Notes: generated from the letters alone by a model not told the origin. Numbered from the stretch's first letter, positions 1 through 9,774 are shown. The stretch: DNA of 52,749 nt from Polaromonas sp. (GCF_018780625.1 NZ_JADMJK010000121.1:1-52749); one strand, 5' to 3'. Translations and numbers: made by a program.

Positions 1-2
1 AC

Positions 3-431
3 CTCTATGCGCGCGCCGGCCAGTCGCCCGTGCTGCTGAAAAAAGAGATCACCGGTTTTCTGCTGAACCGCATCCAGGGGGCCGTGCTGAATGAAGCGCT
101 TAATCTGTACGCCAACGGCTACGCCTCGGTGGAAGACCTGGACAAGGTGCTCAAGGACGGCCTCGGCCTGCGCTGGGCGTTCATGGGGCCGTTTGAAACC
201 ATCGACCTGAATGCGCCCGGCGGCGTGGTCGATTACGCGCAGCGTTACGGCCCGACTTACCGCGAAGTCGCCCAAGGGCAATTGCCCAACGACTGGGACA
301 GCAGCGTTCTGGCCAGCATCGAAGCCGAGCGCCGCACGGTGCTGCCAGCCGACCAGCTGGGCGAGCGCGCCCGTTGGCGCGACAACCGGCTGATGGCGCT
401 GGTCGCGCACCAGCGCAAACAGTCTGTTTGA
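3..431 (+). CDS. 3-hydroxyacyl-CoA dehydrogenase, C-terminal part (5' end outside window)
   Basis: Frame is open to the window edge; LLKKEITGFLLNRIQGAVLNEALNLYANG...GLGLRWAFMGPFETIDLNAPGG is typical of 3HCDH C-terminal domains; next to a BKACE gene. Confidence 0.85.
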   Translation, partial: LYARAGQSPVLLKKEITGFLLNRIQGAVLNEALNLYANGYASVEDLDKVLKDGLGLRWAFMGPFETIDLNAPGGVVDYAQRYGPTYREVAQGQLPNDWDSSVLASIEAERRTVLPADQLGERARWRDNRLMALVAHQRKQSV

Positions 432-515
432 GCACGGCACCCGAATTCCCGCGCTACCCCTGACCGGCAGCGCCGTTTTATTTACAACGTCTTCCAACCT
501 ACCCAGGAGAGCCCC

Positions 516-1448
516 ATGAAAAAGTCCAAAAAAGTCATCATCACCTGCGCCGTCACGGGCGCCATTCATACGCCGTCCATGTCACCTTACCTGCCCATCA
601 CGGGGCAAGAAATTGCCGACGCCGCCATCGGCGCGGCCCAGGCCGGGGCTTCCATCGTGCACCTGCACGCACGCAAGCTGGAAGATGGCTCCCCGTCGCA
701 AGACCCGGAACTGTTCAAAGCGTTCCTGCCGCAAATCAAGGCGGCGTCCGATGTCGTGATCAACATCACCACGGGCGGCGCGCCCACCATGCTGGTCGCC
801 GAGCGCCTGGTGCCCGTGCATACCTTCAAGCCCGAAGTCGCGTCGCTGAACATGGGGTCTATGAATTTTGGCCTGTACGGCATGCTGGAGCGCTTCAAGG
901 AGTTCAAGTACGACTGGGAGCGCCCCTACCTGGCCAACAGCGACGACCGTGTTTTCAAAAACACCTTCAAGGACATCGCCCACATCCTGGAAAGCTGTGC
1001 CAACAACGGCACCCGCTTTGAAATCGAGTGCTACGACATCGGCCATCTCTACACCGCCGCCCACTTCATCGAGCGCGGCCTGATCAAGCCGCCTTTCCTG
1101 ATCCAGTCGGTGTTTGGCTTGCTGGGCGGCATTGGGCCGCATCCGGAAGATGTGGCGCACATGAAGCGCACCGCAGACCGGCTGTTCGGCGATGACTACA
1201 TCTGGTCGGTACTGGGCGCTGGCCGCAACCAGATGCCGATTGCAGCCCAGTCGCTGGCCATGGGCGGCAATGTGCGCGTGGGGCTGGAAGATTCACTATG
1301 GGACGGCCCGGGCCAGCTGGCCAAAAGCAATGCCGCCCAGGTCAAGCGCGCGCGGGACATGATCGAAGCCCTGAGCCTGGAAGTTGCCACGCCCGATGAG
1401 GCCCGTCAGATGTTGAATCTGAAGGGCAGGGACAACGTGAACTTTTAG
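516..1448 (+). CDS. 3-keto-5-aminohexanoate cleavage (BKACE/DUF849) family protein
   Basis: KKVIITCAVTGAIHTPSMSPYLPITGQEIADAAIGAAQAGASIVHLHAR is a BKACE signature; Shine-Dalgarno-like aggagagcccc before ATG. Confidence 0.92.
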   Translation: MKKSKKVIITCAVTGAIHTPSMSPYLPITGQEIADAAIGAAQAGASIVHLHARKLEDGSPSQDPELFKAFLPQIKAASDVVINITTGGAPTMLVAERLVPVHTFKPEVASLNMGSMNFGLYGMLERFKEFKYDWERPYLANSDDRVFKNTFKDIAHILESCANNGTRFEIECYDIGHLYTAAHFIERGLIKPPFLIQSVFGLLGGIGPHPEDVAHMKRTADRLFGDDYIWSVLGAGRNQMPIAAQSLAMGGNVRVGLEDSLWDGPGQLAKSNAAQVKRARDMIEALSLEVATPDEARQMLNLKGRDNVNF

Positions 1449-1568
1449 CCGGACTGCTTTTGCCGATACCCCGGGCACTGCGCCTGCGCCGTGTGCCGGG
1501 GCAAACGCCCAAATCGCCGCAATACTGGCTAAACCGGCAAGCCATGTTGGATTTTTGTAGCTAAAAAT

Positions 1569-1602
1569 GCTTCGATCGTAGCCATAAAAGCTACAATCGA
1601 AG
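1569..1602. promoter_or_regulatory. Imperfect inverted repeat upstream of the wHTH-NTase gene (candidate operator)
   Basis: gcttcgatcgtagc-cataaa-agctacaatcgaagc: ~14-bp arms with one mismatch, ending ~15 bp before the ATG at 1618. Confidence 0.5.
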
Positions 1603-1617
1603 CACAAAAGACTACAT

Positions 1618-2220
1618 ATGCTAAGCGATCTCCTGTTTGGAACCTACCGCAAGAAAGTACTCGGACTGCTGCTGCTGCACCCCGATATGGACTACCACGT
1701 TCGCGAACTGGCGCGTGCCACCCACACGGCGCCAGGCACCCTGCACAAAGAGCTGGCCCGCCTGGCCGCCGCCGGGCTGTTGCTGCGCAAAGACCAAGGC
1801 AACCAGGTGCGCTACCAAGCCAACCGGAATTGCCCGGTATTCCCTGAGCTGGCGGGCTTGCTGCGCAAAACCACCGGCGCTGCCGAACTGCTGACCACGG
1901 CCCTGGCACCGCTGCAACCCCCTTTGGCGCTGATTTTTGGTTCCGTCGCCAGCGGCACCGAAACGGCCAGCAGCGACGTCGATGTGTTGATCATTGCGGA
2001 TGTCGGGTTTGCCGACGTGGTGCGCGCCATGTACCCGGCACAAATCGAGTTGGGGCGCGAGATCAACCCAGTGGTCTACAGCGCCCAGGAATTCAAGCGC
2101 CGCGCCCAGGAGCAAGACCCTTTTGTGCTTGAGTTACTGGGCAAACCCAAGATCTTTTTGATGGGGACTGAACATGACCTTGGCCAACTTGCTGGCCATT
2201 CAGCGACTGCAGGCGTTTAA
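1618..2220 (+). CDS. Winged-helix domain fused to a MNT-type nucleotidyltransferase (putative antitoxin/regulator)
   Basis: N-terminal wHTH (HPDMDYHVRELARATHTAPGTLHKELARLAAAGLL); NTase motif FGSVASGTETASSDVDVLI (GSx10DxD). Confidence 0.82.
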   Translation: MLSDLLFGTYRKKVLGLLLLHPDMDYHVRELARATHTAPGTLHKELARLAAAGLLLRKDQGNQVRYQANRNCPVFPELAGLLRKTTGAAELLTTALAPLQPPLALIFGSVASGTETASSDVDVLIIADVGFADVVRAMYPAQIELGREINPVVYSAQEFKRRAQEQDPFVLELLGKPKIFLMGTEHDLGQLAGHSATAGV

Positions 2221-2623
2221 CGCGACAGCGCAGGGCGTGCAGCGCTTGCTGGCTGCCGCGATGCGCAACCTGCTTGACGCCAAACTGGCGCAGCTCAGCG
2301 CTGAAAACCGCTTTGACGCTGCCTACAAGTGCATCATGCAATGCGCCATGTTGGGGCTGTGGGCACAGGGCTACCGGACCTCGACCAGCCAACCTGGTCA
2401 CCACCAAACCGCATTGCAAGCCTTGCCGCTCACGATGGGCCTGTCCAATAACGTAGTCATCGTCCTCGATGCCCTGCGCAAGCAGCGCAACCTGAATGAC
2501 TACGAAGGCGACCCTGTGCGGGATGCCGTCGTGACCGAGTGCATCACCCAGGCCGAAGCCCTGCTGGCCCATACGCGCCAGTTTTTGCACATCCAATTTC
2601 CCGACCTGCTGGTCAAATCCTAA
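2174..2623 (+). CDS. HEPN-like small alpha-helical protein, partner of the upstream NTase
   Basis: Overlaps the NTase gene by 47 bp; ~150 aa, helical; VLDALRKQRNLNDYEGD resembles a HEPN R-x4-6-H region with D in place of H. Confidence 0.6.
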   Translation: MTLANLLAIQRLQAFNATAQGVQRLLAAAMRNLLDAKLAQLSAENRFDAAYKCIMQCAMLGLWAQGYRTSTSQPGHHQTALQALPLTMGLSNNVVIVLDALRKQRNLNDYEGDPVRDAVVTECITQAEALLAHTRQFLHIQFPDLLVKS

Positions 2624-5583
2624 ATCAGCCGCCCCTGCAGCGAAGCGTTTGCCATCGGGCGCAAGCGCGCATAGTCCAGCAGTTCGGCCAGGCGCGCACC
2701 CTTCGCCTGCCATTCAATCAGCACGTTTTCCGCCAGCAGCACGTAATGCCAGGGCGCGCCGCCGCGCTGCTCGGGGCTCAGCCCATTGATGCGCTCGCAC
2801 CAGGCCAGCGCCGCCCGGAGCTTGCGCTGCACGTTGGGGTGAATGGTTTGCTGCTGCGCCTTGGTTTCCACCAGGTACACCGCGCCCGCCGTGCGCACCA
2901 GAAAGTCGGGTGAATAAAACGCCGGCAGGCCGTCGTCCTTCACGTAGCGCAGCCGGGCAAAGGTGTGGCGGTTTTCGCTGATCTTGCAAAACGCTTCAAC
3001 CTGCGTATCGGCCTGCGCCCAGTGAATGAACGCGCGTTCCAGCCCGCCGCTTTGCGCCGGCCAGGCCAGCCGGGTGTAGATGCATTTGCTGACCTGCACC
3101 GAATGGCTTTCCCGCATCATCAGGCGCGGCACTTCGGACAGGCGCCGCAGATGCACCTCGGTCTGGCCCGTCACATGCTTTTGCTCCGACTCCAGCAACG
3201 CCACCGCAAACACCTTGGTGATGTGGTCCACCACCGGCTGCAGCAGCAACACGCGCCAGTTTTCGCCGGCCATCGGGTTGAAGGCCGCGTCAAACAACTG
3301 CGTCCAGATGTAGTCGTCCAGCCAGCCCGTCAGCTCGGCCGTGTTGACCTGCAGGTAGGGCTTGGCCAAGTGCGTTGCCACTTTGTTGCCCTTGGGGACA
3401 GGCTCGCTCAGCGCCTGGCTGATGCGCCGCGTCAGGCGCGACAAATACTCGTTGTAGCCGCCCACGTTCATCACCGCGCCGTCCACCCGGTAGTCGCCAA
3501 ACAGCGTGGCGCTTTGCAGGTCTTGCGAGATAAAGGCATCACCCTTGCCCAGCAGCCCGGTCAGCTGCGCCACCGACATGGCCGTGAACGCGGGCAGGGC
3601 GGCCAGGTCCAGCGCATGGTGGTCACGCACCTCGTCGGCTTCTTGCAGGATGAACGGAATGCCGAAGTCAAACGCTGCGTAGCCTTCGCGCAACTCGGCT
3701 GCGATCACGTCGCCCGTGGCGCTGGTGTCGTTCATGTCGCCGGTGGTGCCCGCCAGGCCTTCCTTGATCAGTTCGTCATAAAACGACTGGAACGCCGGGT
3801 GCTCCACGATGGACAGCACATCAAGCAGGCTGCCCGGCTCTTGCCCGGCGTTGATGCGTTCCCGGTTCTCGCGTTTCAGGTCGGTGTATTCGTCGTCGCG
3901 CCACATCAGCCGCAGGCCCCGGCCAATGGTTTGCTCCAGCAAAATTTGCGCCTGCGACGAGCGCAGCGGCACGATCACGCAGATGTTGTTCACGTCAAAG
4001 CCTTCGCGCAGCATCAGCACGCTGACGATGACCTTCGGGTTGGCGTGGCTGTCCACGCTGAACAGGCGCTGGCGCACGGGCAGCCAGTCTTTCTCGCCCA
4101 GTTCGGCTTTCTTGCCTGAGTCAATCGTCATGACTTCGTCTTGCCCCAAGCCTTCGTCCTGCAAAAATTGAGCCACCAGCGGTGATACCGTGGTGTCTTC
4201 GCAGACCACCAGCATCTTCGGGAAACGCGTCGGGTCGATTTTGGCAAAGTCGGTTTCCAGCTTGCGCAGCTTTTGCAGGCCCGCCCGCAGCATCACGCGC
4301 TGTCCTTCGCTTAAAACAGGCTGGCCGTCCGCGTCGCGCTCGGCCTTGAACTCCAGCGGCAACGCGCCGATTTCCTTGCGCCGGTCCAGCACCAGCGACT
4401 TCACCAACCCGGCGCGCATGGCGCTTTTCAGGTCAAAGTCGGTGACGATGTGCGGAAAGTACAGCTTGCGCTTGTTTTTGCCCGCGCCCACGTCGTTGTA
4501 CGGCGTGGCCGAAAAATCCACCTGTACAAAGCGCCGTCCCTTGGTGGCGGCAATGCGGCTCAGGCTTTTTTGCCATTCAACTTCGGTTGTCTCGCCTTCG
4601 CGCTTGAATTCGTGAATATGGTGCGCCTCGTCGTTGAACACCATCAACTCGGGCAGCCCGGCCAGAAACTCCAGCACATTGCCGCGCGCATAGCGCCGGT
4701 CCAGCACGTCCAGGCTGTTGCCGGTGGCCCGGCCGGGGCTGAGCGGCAGCACGGCATTGACCACCTGCTGCGGCTCCAGCGGCGCGCCCAGGGTTTCCAG
4801 TTCGTCCCCCTCGTCGGCGGTGTCGCCTTCATTGAGTAAATGCCAGTTGGCGATGGCGATCATGCCGTTGCCGGTGGCTTTCAGGCCAATCTCGGTTTTG
4901 CTGCACACGTTGCCCCGAACAAACGCAAACACCGCATCGCGGTGGACATCGGGCATGAACAGATCGGCAAATTTGGCCATGTCCGAACTGGCAAAGTCGC
5001 GCGAACCGTTGCCGCCCTCCAGCAGCTTGCCGCAAAACGCATCGAGCAAGCGTTCATACACAATCAGCCCCGGCGCCACCACCATGAACTGGCGCGTAAA
5101 GCGCGCGTCGTCAAGCCCTTCGGCCAGCGCCGCCGTTTTGTTCAGCAGCTGCCAGATCATCAGCGCCTGCAATACCCAGGTTTTGCCGGTGCCCGTGGCC
5201 ATCTTGAAGCAGTATTTGGGGTGCGCGTGCTTGGCCTGCGCCACCTCGTTGAGCCGTGTGCCGGTCAGCAGCGCATCGGGCGCGCAGTTGCGGTACAGGT
5301 CCAGCAGTGTCCAGTTTTCATGGTCTTTGCCCAGCACTTCATGCGCGACGATGGCATTCAGAATCGCTTGCTTTTGCCCGGCGTGAAAGTTCAGCCCGCC
5401 GTTATTTCCGCCTCTGGACAGCACCATGTCCTCGCCAAACCACCACATCAGCAGTTCGGCGGTGGTGGGTGTCACCAGCTCCAGAATGTCAGCCGCACCG
5501 GACGCCAGGCCCAGGCAGAGCTGGTTGGTTTTGGCGGTCAGGCCAAGGGAAAGGGCGAGCTGGTGGTCCGTTTTGTTGCTCAT
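2620..5583 (-). CDS. res: Type III restriction-modification system Res subunit (DEAD/DEAH helicase-nuclease)
   Basis: Walker [17 protein letters not shown] box [19 protein letters not shown]-terminal [19 protein letters not shown] resembles a PD-ExK nuclease. Confidence 0.92.
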   Translation of the reverse strand: MSNKTDHQLALSLGLTAKTNQLCLGLASGAADILELVTPTTAELLMWWFGEDMVLSRGGNNGGLNFHAGQKQAILNAIVAHEVLGKDHENWTLLDLYRNCAPDALLTGTRLNEVAQAKHAHPKYCFKMATGTGKTWVLQALMIWQLLNKTAALAEGLDDARFTRQFMVVAPGLIVYERLLDAFCGKLLEGGNGSRDFASSDMAKFADLFMPDVHRDAVFAFVRGNVCSKTEIGLKATGNGMIAIANWHLLNEGDTADEGDELETLGAPLEPQQVVNAVLPLSPGRATGNSLDVLDRRYARGNVLEFLAGLPELMVFNDEAHHIHEFKREGETTEVEWQKSLSRIAATKGRRFVQVDFSATPYNDVGAGKNKRKLYFPHIVTDFDLKSAMRAGLVKSLVLDRRKEIGALPLEFKAERDADGQPVLSEGQRVMLRAGLQKLRKLETDFAKIDPTRFPKMLVVCEDTTVSPLVAQFLQDEGLGQDEVMTIDSGKKAELGEKDWLPVRQRLFSVDSHANPKVIVSVLMLREGFDVNNICVIVPLRSSQAQILLEQTIGRGLRLMWRDDEYTDLKRENRERINAGQEPGSLLDVLSIVEHPAFQSFYDELIKEGLAGTTGDMNDTSATGDVIAAELREGYAAFDFGIPFILQEADEVRDHHALDLAALPAFTAMSVAQLTGLLGKGDAFISQDLQSATLFGDYRVDGAVMNVGGYNEYLSRLTRRISQALSEPVPKGNKVATHLAKPYLQVNTAELTGWLDDYIWTQLFDAAFNPMAGENWRVLLLQPVVDHITKVFAVALLESEQKHVTGQTEVHLRRLSEVPRLMMRESHSVQVSKCIYTRLAWPAQSGGLERAFIHWAQADTQVEAFCKISENRHTFARLRYVKDDGLPAFYSPDFLVRTAGAVYLVETKAQQQTIHPNVQRKLRAALAWCERINGLSPEQRGGAPWHYVLLAENVLIEWQAKGARLAELLDYARLRPMANASLQGRLI

Positions 5584-7748
5584 GCAGCCCCCACAGTGGC
5601 CACCACTTCCGCCTCAAACCCAAACACATCCACCACCCGCACGCACACCTTGCGCGGGCCGGGTTTGACAGGGGTTGAGACCACCGCCTGCGTCACCACG
5701 CGCAGCGCGTCTTCATCGTTGGCGGTGTTGCCCCGGTAGTCCTGCCAGACCGACCTGAATACCTTGCCGTCATAGTCCGGGTCCACTGCCCAGTATTCAA
5801 TCAGCGCCAGCGGCTCCTGGTTGATCACGGCCTGCAGCTTGAGGCGGTTGGCGTCGTCCAGGTTGATCGCTTCGGGCGACAGCAGCACGTAGTTCTTGAG
5901 CCTGACGGTCAGCGTTTCCTGGCTTGACTCCCTCCCCCCTTGGGGGAGGGTTGGGGTAGGGGCTCCCCGCACCACCGGGTGAATCGTCAAATACTGCAGA
6001 CTTGAAAACCGCACCTGCCCGCGCAGCTTGTCGATGCCGCCTTTTTTCTTGAGCCGGTCCATCAGGTCGGGCGGAATCACCAGCACTTCAAGCCGCGCGT
6101 CGTTCAGCGCGGTGATGGCTTCGCCAATCGAGGGCTCGAAGTTCCAGCCCAGCACCACGACCCGGTCCCAGCCGCCCATCAGGTTGTCGCGCTGCGCAAT
6201 CGCTTTCTTGAGCGTGGCCGCGCCCGTGAGCTTGTTGGGCGAGTCGGCCAGCACCAGCGTCTTGCTGCCTTTTCTGGCACCAAAGTCCATGCCTGCGATG
6301 TGCCCCAGGTTGCGCTGCGGGTTCACGTCGGGCGGCAGCGGCAGCGCGCCGTAGAGCGACAGCACGATGTGCGACAGGTCGCCGATGCGGAAGTCCCGCC
6401 CCAGCATGGCCTTGGCCGCTTCCACCTGGTAGTCGCCGATGGCCTGGTACAGGAAGGGCTTGGCATCCTGGTCGATCAGGCGCTTGCGCATGATCATGCA
6501 AGCGGGCTTGCCGAGGTCGGTGGTGATCCAGCGGCGGCCGAGTTTTTCGGCGACAGCGGCGGTGGTGCCGGAGCCGCCGAAGAAATCCATTACCAAGCTT
6601 CCCTCTATTGAAGATGCTTTGACGATGCGCTCAACCAGCGCCTCTGGTTTCTGGGTCGGATAGTTCACCCGTTCGTCTGCAAGGTGATGAATTTTTGATA
6701 CATCAGACCAGATTGTTTGAACGGTTAGACCTGGCATTTCGTCGAGATAGTACTTGTACCGAACCAAACCTTTTCCGGTGTAGTCCAAACGTCCTTCGTC
6801 ACGATATCTTTCCATTGTTGTTTTTGGGCATCGCCATATCCGAGTAACTTTGTTCCATTCGTACATGTAGCCACCCCCAGATAAACCAGATGCGGATAAA
6901 TCTGCTGAGCGATAGCGCCTTCCGGTTGACTCGTCGCGATACTTGAACTGCTTATCAATGTATTCGTCGGTATATGGAACGTATTGCTTGTTCCAGATTT
7001 GACTGGATGCTTTTGAGTAAAAGTAAACCACGTCATGAACTGCCCCAAAAGCATTCGAGTCGGAATGCGCTTCTGAGCGTTTCCAGATAATTTCGTTGAT
7101 AAAGTTATCTTTTCCAAACACCTCATCCATCACGATCTTCACGTAATGCCCCACATGCCAGTCCAGATGCACATAGATCGAGCCGGTATCGGCCAGCAAC
7201 TCGCGCATCAAGATCAGCCGGGGCGTGATCATGGCCAGGTACGACGCCGTGCCGTCGCTCCAGGTGTCGGAGTAGGCGAACTGCTCGATCACCGTGGGCT
7301 TTTGCTCCAGCTCCACACCGGGTAGCGTGACCTTGGTGCGGTAGTCGGCCTTGCTGTCAAACGGCGGGTCGATGTAGATCAGATCGACCTTGCCGCGCAT
7401 CGACGGCGTGTGCTCGTCCCCCGCCAGCAGGGCGGCCATGGCCAGCAGGTTGTCGCCGTAGATCAGGCGGTTGGTCCAGGGTTGCGCATCGACCGTGGCG
7501 CCATCCCCCAGCATCGCTTGCGGGTGTTCAATCAGGCTGCGCTGGCCGGGGGCGAACACTTCGCGCTGACCCGTCCGTGCCTGCTGCGTGATCCAGTCCT
7601 GCGCCGCGCTGTCTTTCGCGGGAAGCACCACCTCGCGTGTCTGCAGCGTCACACGGTGGCGGTTCTCAAGGCTCTCCAGGATTTTTTCGGCTTCTTTGCG
7701 GCCTTGGGCGACGATTTCCGGGAGCTGTTCTAGCAGGGATTTGGGCAT
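5580..7748 (-). CDS. mod: Type III restriction-modification system DNA methyltransferase Mod
   Basis: [15 protein letters not shown] (motif IV) and [29 protein letters not shown] (motif I); 4-bp overlap with res. Confidence 0.93.
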   Translation of the reverse strand: MPKSLLEQLPEIVAQGRKEAEKILESLENRHRVTLQTREVVLPAKDSAAQDWITQQARTGQREVFAPGQRSLIEHPQAMLGDGATVDAQPWTNRLIYGDNLLAMAALLAGDEHTPSMRGKVDLIYIDPPFDSKADYRTKVTLPGVELEQKPTVIEQFAYSDTWSDGTASYLAMITPRLILMRELLADTGSIYVHLDWHVGHYVKIVMDEVFGKDNFINEIIWKRSEAHSDSNAFGAVHDVVYFYSKASSQIWNKQYVPYTDEYIDKQFKYRDESTGRRYRSADLSASGLSGGGYMYEWNKVTRIWRCPKTTMERYRDEGRLDYTGKGLVRYKYYLDEMPGLTVQTIWSDVSKIHHLADERVNYPTQKPEALVERIVKASSIEGSLVMDFFGGSGTTAAVAEKLGRRWITTDLGKPACMIMRKRLIDQDAKPFLYQAIGDYQVEAAKAMLGRDFRIGDLSHIVLSLYGALPLPPDVNPQRNLGHIAGMDFGARKGSKTLVLADSPNKLTGAATLKKAIAQRDNLMGGWDRVVVLGWNFEPSIGEAITALNDARLEVLVIPPDLMDRLKKKGGIDKLRGQVRFSSLQYLTIHPVVRGAPTPTLPQGGRESSQETLTVRLKNYVLLSPEAINLDDANRLKLQAVINQEPLALIEYWAVDPDYDGKVFRSVWQDYRGNTANDEDALRVVTQAVVSTPVKPGPRKVCVRVVDVFGFEAEVVATVGAA
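5928..5965. repeat. GC-rich palindromic dispersed repeat inserted in frame in mod
   Basis: ctccctcccccct-tgggggagggttggggtagggg; encodes [14 protein letters not shown] in Mod, the peptide typical of a widespread betaproteobacterial repeat. Confidence 0.65.
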
Positions 7749-7779
7749 GGAAGCGTTGGTTGACCGCCCTCTGGCTGGC

Positions 7780-7870
7780 CAGAATCCGTCAACGTGATTA
7801 TTAATAACGTTAAAAAACGTGACTATAAGTCAAATTCACGCTTGAGAATCACGCTGAAAATAACGTCAAG
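7780..7870. promoter_or_regulatory. AT-rich divergent promoter region between mod and the HTH regulator, with short repeats
   Basis: Recurrent aacgt motifs (caacgtgatta, ataacgttaa, aaacgtgac, ataacgtc) and TCACGCT direct repeats at 7836 and 7849 (13-bp period). Confidence 0.45.
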
Positions 7871-7872
7871 GC

Positions 7873-8271
7873 ATGGAAGATGCCAAGAAACAGTTTGCGA
7901 GCCAATTGCGTGAGGCCATGATTGCGGCGGGCTATGAGCCTAAGCCGGCGGTGCTGGAGCGGGAGTTCAACACCCGGTATTGGGGCAAGCCCATGTCGCT
8001 GCATGGCGTGCGGCTGTGGCTTCTGGGCGAGACCATGCCTGACTTTCGCAAGATGGAGACGCTGTCTAAATGGTTGGGAGTGTCGGTGCAGCAGCTCAGT
8101 TATGGCGGCGCCAGTGGTCGTGCCGCTGAACCGCGCCGCGCCCGCTGGGACAGCGGCATTGGCTATGAAGACCGGGATATTTTTGAGGCGTATCTGAAAT
8201 TGCCCGTGCCCCAGCGCAAGCTCATCCGCGAGGTGATCCTGACGTTTGCCAAGGTGCATGCCCAACCGTAA
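7873..8271 (+). CDS. HTH transcriptional regulator (XRE-like), divergent from mod
   Basis: KQFASQLREAMIAAGYEPKPAVLEREFNTRYWGKPMSLHGVRLWLLGETMPDFRKMETLSKWLGVSVQQL helix-turn-helix pattern. Confidence 0.72.
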   Translation: MEDAKKQFASQLREAMIAAGYEPKPAVLEREFNTRYWGKPMSLHGVRLWLLGETMPDFRKMETLSKWLGVSVQQLSYGGASGRAAEPRRARWDSGIGYEDRDIFEAYLKLPVPQRKLIREVILTFAKVHAQP

Positions 8272-8292
8272 CCCTTGTGCTACCATATTTTT

Positions 8293-8520
8293 ATGTCCAC
8301 TCACTTGCACCAAGCCCTGGAAAATCTCAGCATCGCGGACAAGCGTGCGCTGGGCGAGGTCTTGATTGACAGTGCGGAAAGCGAGGCCTCCGCACCGCTC
8401 CTGACCGATGCGCAGCGTACTGAGCTTCGCGCGCGTTTGGCCTACCACCGTGCCCACCCCGATGAGCCGGGCGTGACGGTTGCAGAACTCAAAGCGAATC
8501 TGCTGAAGACCGCTTACTAG
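8293..8520 (+). CDS. Addiction module protein (TIGR02574-type antitoxin)
   Basis: LSIADKRALGEVLIDSAESEASAPLLTDAQRTELRARLAYHRAHPDEPGVTVAELKANLL matches the family pattern; followed by a ParE/RelE-like toxin. Confidence 0.8.
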   Translation: MSTHLHQALENLSIADKRALGEVLIDSAESEASAPLLTDAQRTELRARLAYHRAHPDEPGVTVAELKANLLKTAY

Positions 8521-8532
8521 AAATCGGTCAGC

Positions 8533-8868
8533 ATGCCATTTGTGGTGAGATTCAAGCCGCTGGCGCAAGCGGAGGCGGCTGAAGCCTTTGCCTGGTATGC
8601 GCAACCGCACATCAAAATGGGCGATGTTTTTCTGGTCGAGTTGGAGCACACCAGCGGCTTTCTGTCCCGTAATCCCTACCTGTACGCCAAGGCGGAGGGC
8701 GACATGCGGTGCGCCCACTTGAATCGGTTTCCGTATTCGCTGTTTTATGTGGTGGATGGCGAGACGGTGAATGTGTTGTCATGCTTTCATCAGTACCGCG
8801 ACCCGAAATCACGCAGCGACTTAATCGAATGGCATGGCCAAAAAACGACTGGCCCAACCATTGCTTGA
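8533..8868 (+). CDS. RelE/ParE superfamily toxin
   Basis: FVVRFKPLAQAEAAEAFAWYAQ...EGDMRCAHLNRFPYSLFYVVDGETVNVLSCFHQYRDP is a typical ParE/RelE fold sequence. Confidence 0.85.
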   Translation: MPFVVRFKPLAQAEAAEAFAWYAQPHIKMGDVFLVELEHTSGFLSRNPYLYAKAEGDMRCAHLNRFPYSLFYVVDGETVNVLSCFHQYRDPKSRSDLIEWHGQKTTGPTIA

Positions 8869-9157
8869 CGAAATTCACCCCGGCGAAATATTGCTTGAAG
8901 AGTTCATGAAGCCGATGGGCATCACGGCGCGGCAACTCTCCAGCGACATGGATGAGCCGCCCAGCCGCATCAGTGACATCGTGAATGGGGCGCGTCCCAT
9001 CACGGCCGACACGGCGCTGCGCCTGGGGCTTTTTTTCAGCATGGAGCCGCGTTACTGGCTCAACCTGCAAACCGAGTACGACATGCGCGTCGCGACGCGC
9101 CAGAGCCTCAAAAAAATCACCCCGCGCATCCGGGTTTTTCATCCTTCGGTGCCTTGA
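8834..9157 (+). CDS. higA: HigA family addiction module antitoxin
   Basis: IHPGEILLEEFMKPMGITARQLSSDMDEPPSRISDIVNGARPITADTALRLGLFFSMEPRYWLNLQTEYDMRVA; overlaps the toxin gene by 35 bp. Confidence 0.9.
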   Translation: MAKKRLAQPLLDEIHPGEILLEEFMKPMGITARQLSSDMDEPPSRISDIVNGARPITADTALRLGLFFSMEPRYWLNLQTEYDMRVATRQSLKKITPRIRVFHPSVP

Positions 9158-9222
9158 GTGCTACAAAATATATAGCTGCGTAAGACCTTGCAGTAAGCGC
9201 AAGCAGCCCATTCAAACCCTAT
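9158..9222. repeat. Copy of a dispersed intergenic repeat (gctac...atagctg...aagcgcaagcagc type)
   Basis: gtgctacaaaatatatagctgcgtaagaccttgcagtaagcgcaagcagcc, with internal complementarity (gctgcgtaa.../agcgcaagcagc); shape recalled from Comamonadaceae genomes. Confidence 0.5.
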
Positions 9223-9641
9223 TCAGGCGCCAGCACCGCCATCGTGATGCGCGACACGCAGGTCAGCTGGCCCGCCTCATTGCGCAGCTCGATCTGCCAG
9301 ACCTGGGTGCTGCGGCCTATGTGCACCGGGCGGGTGATGCCGGTGACCCAGCCTTGGGTCACGCCCTTGAGGTGGTTGGCGTTGATGTCCAGCCCGACCG
9401 TGCGGTGGCCTGCGGGGGCGGCATAGGCGGCGCCGCACGAGCCCAGCGTTTCAGCCAGCACGACCGACACACCGCCGTGCAGCAGGCCGTAGGGCTGGAT
9501 CGTGCGGTGGTCCACCGGCACGCGGGCGCGAATGAAATCGTCGCCAACTTCCAGGAACTCGATGCCCAGGTGGCTGACGGCCGTGTCGGCGGTGGAGGCG
9601 GTGAGCAATTCGACGGAGATGGGCTGCTTCCAGATGCGCAT
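9219..9641 (-). CDS. Hotdog-fold thioesterase (PaaI/YdiI-like)
   Basis: LGIEFLEVGDDFIRARVPVDHRTIQPYGLLHGGVSVVLAETLGSCGA; start taken at MRIWKQPIS. Confidence 0.9.
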   Translation of the reverse strand: MRIWKQPISVELLTASTADTAVSHLGIEFLEVGDDFIRARVPVDHRTIQPYGLLHGGVSVVLAETLGSCGAAYAAPAGHRTVGLDINANHLKGVTQGWVTGITRPVHIGRSTQVWQIELRNEAGQLTCVSRITMAVLAPE

Positions 9642-9774
9642 GACGGGTCCATGGAGGTAAATGGCCTTCACTATAAGGTCAAGGCGGCGGCCTACAGGCG
9701 AGGGGTGTCTTGTCGTTCCCACGTCTGGGCCCGGCGGCTTGACCATAGGGCATGGCAACGAATCCAGCGGTTTC

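Noticed and set aside
2965-4119. Long plus-strand ORF (384 aa) opposite res
   Set aside because: Antisense to a well-supported Res gene; Arg/Gln/His-rich composition typical of high-GC shadow ORFs.
5925-5965. C/G homopolymer tract in mod as a phase-variation switch
   Set aside because: Runs are short and part of a palindromic repeat; no long homopolymer or tandem repeat that would support slippage.
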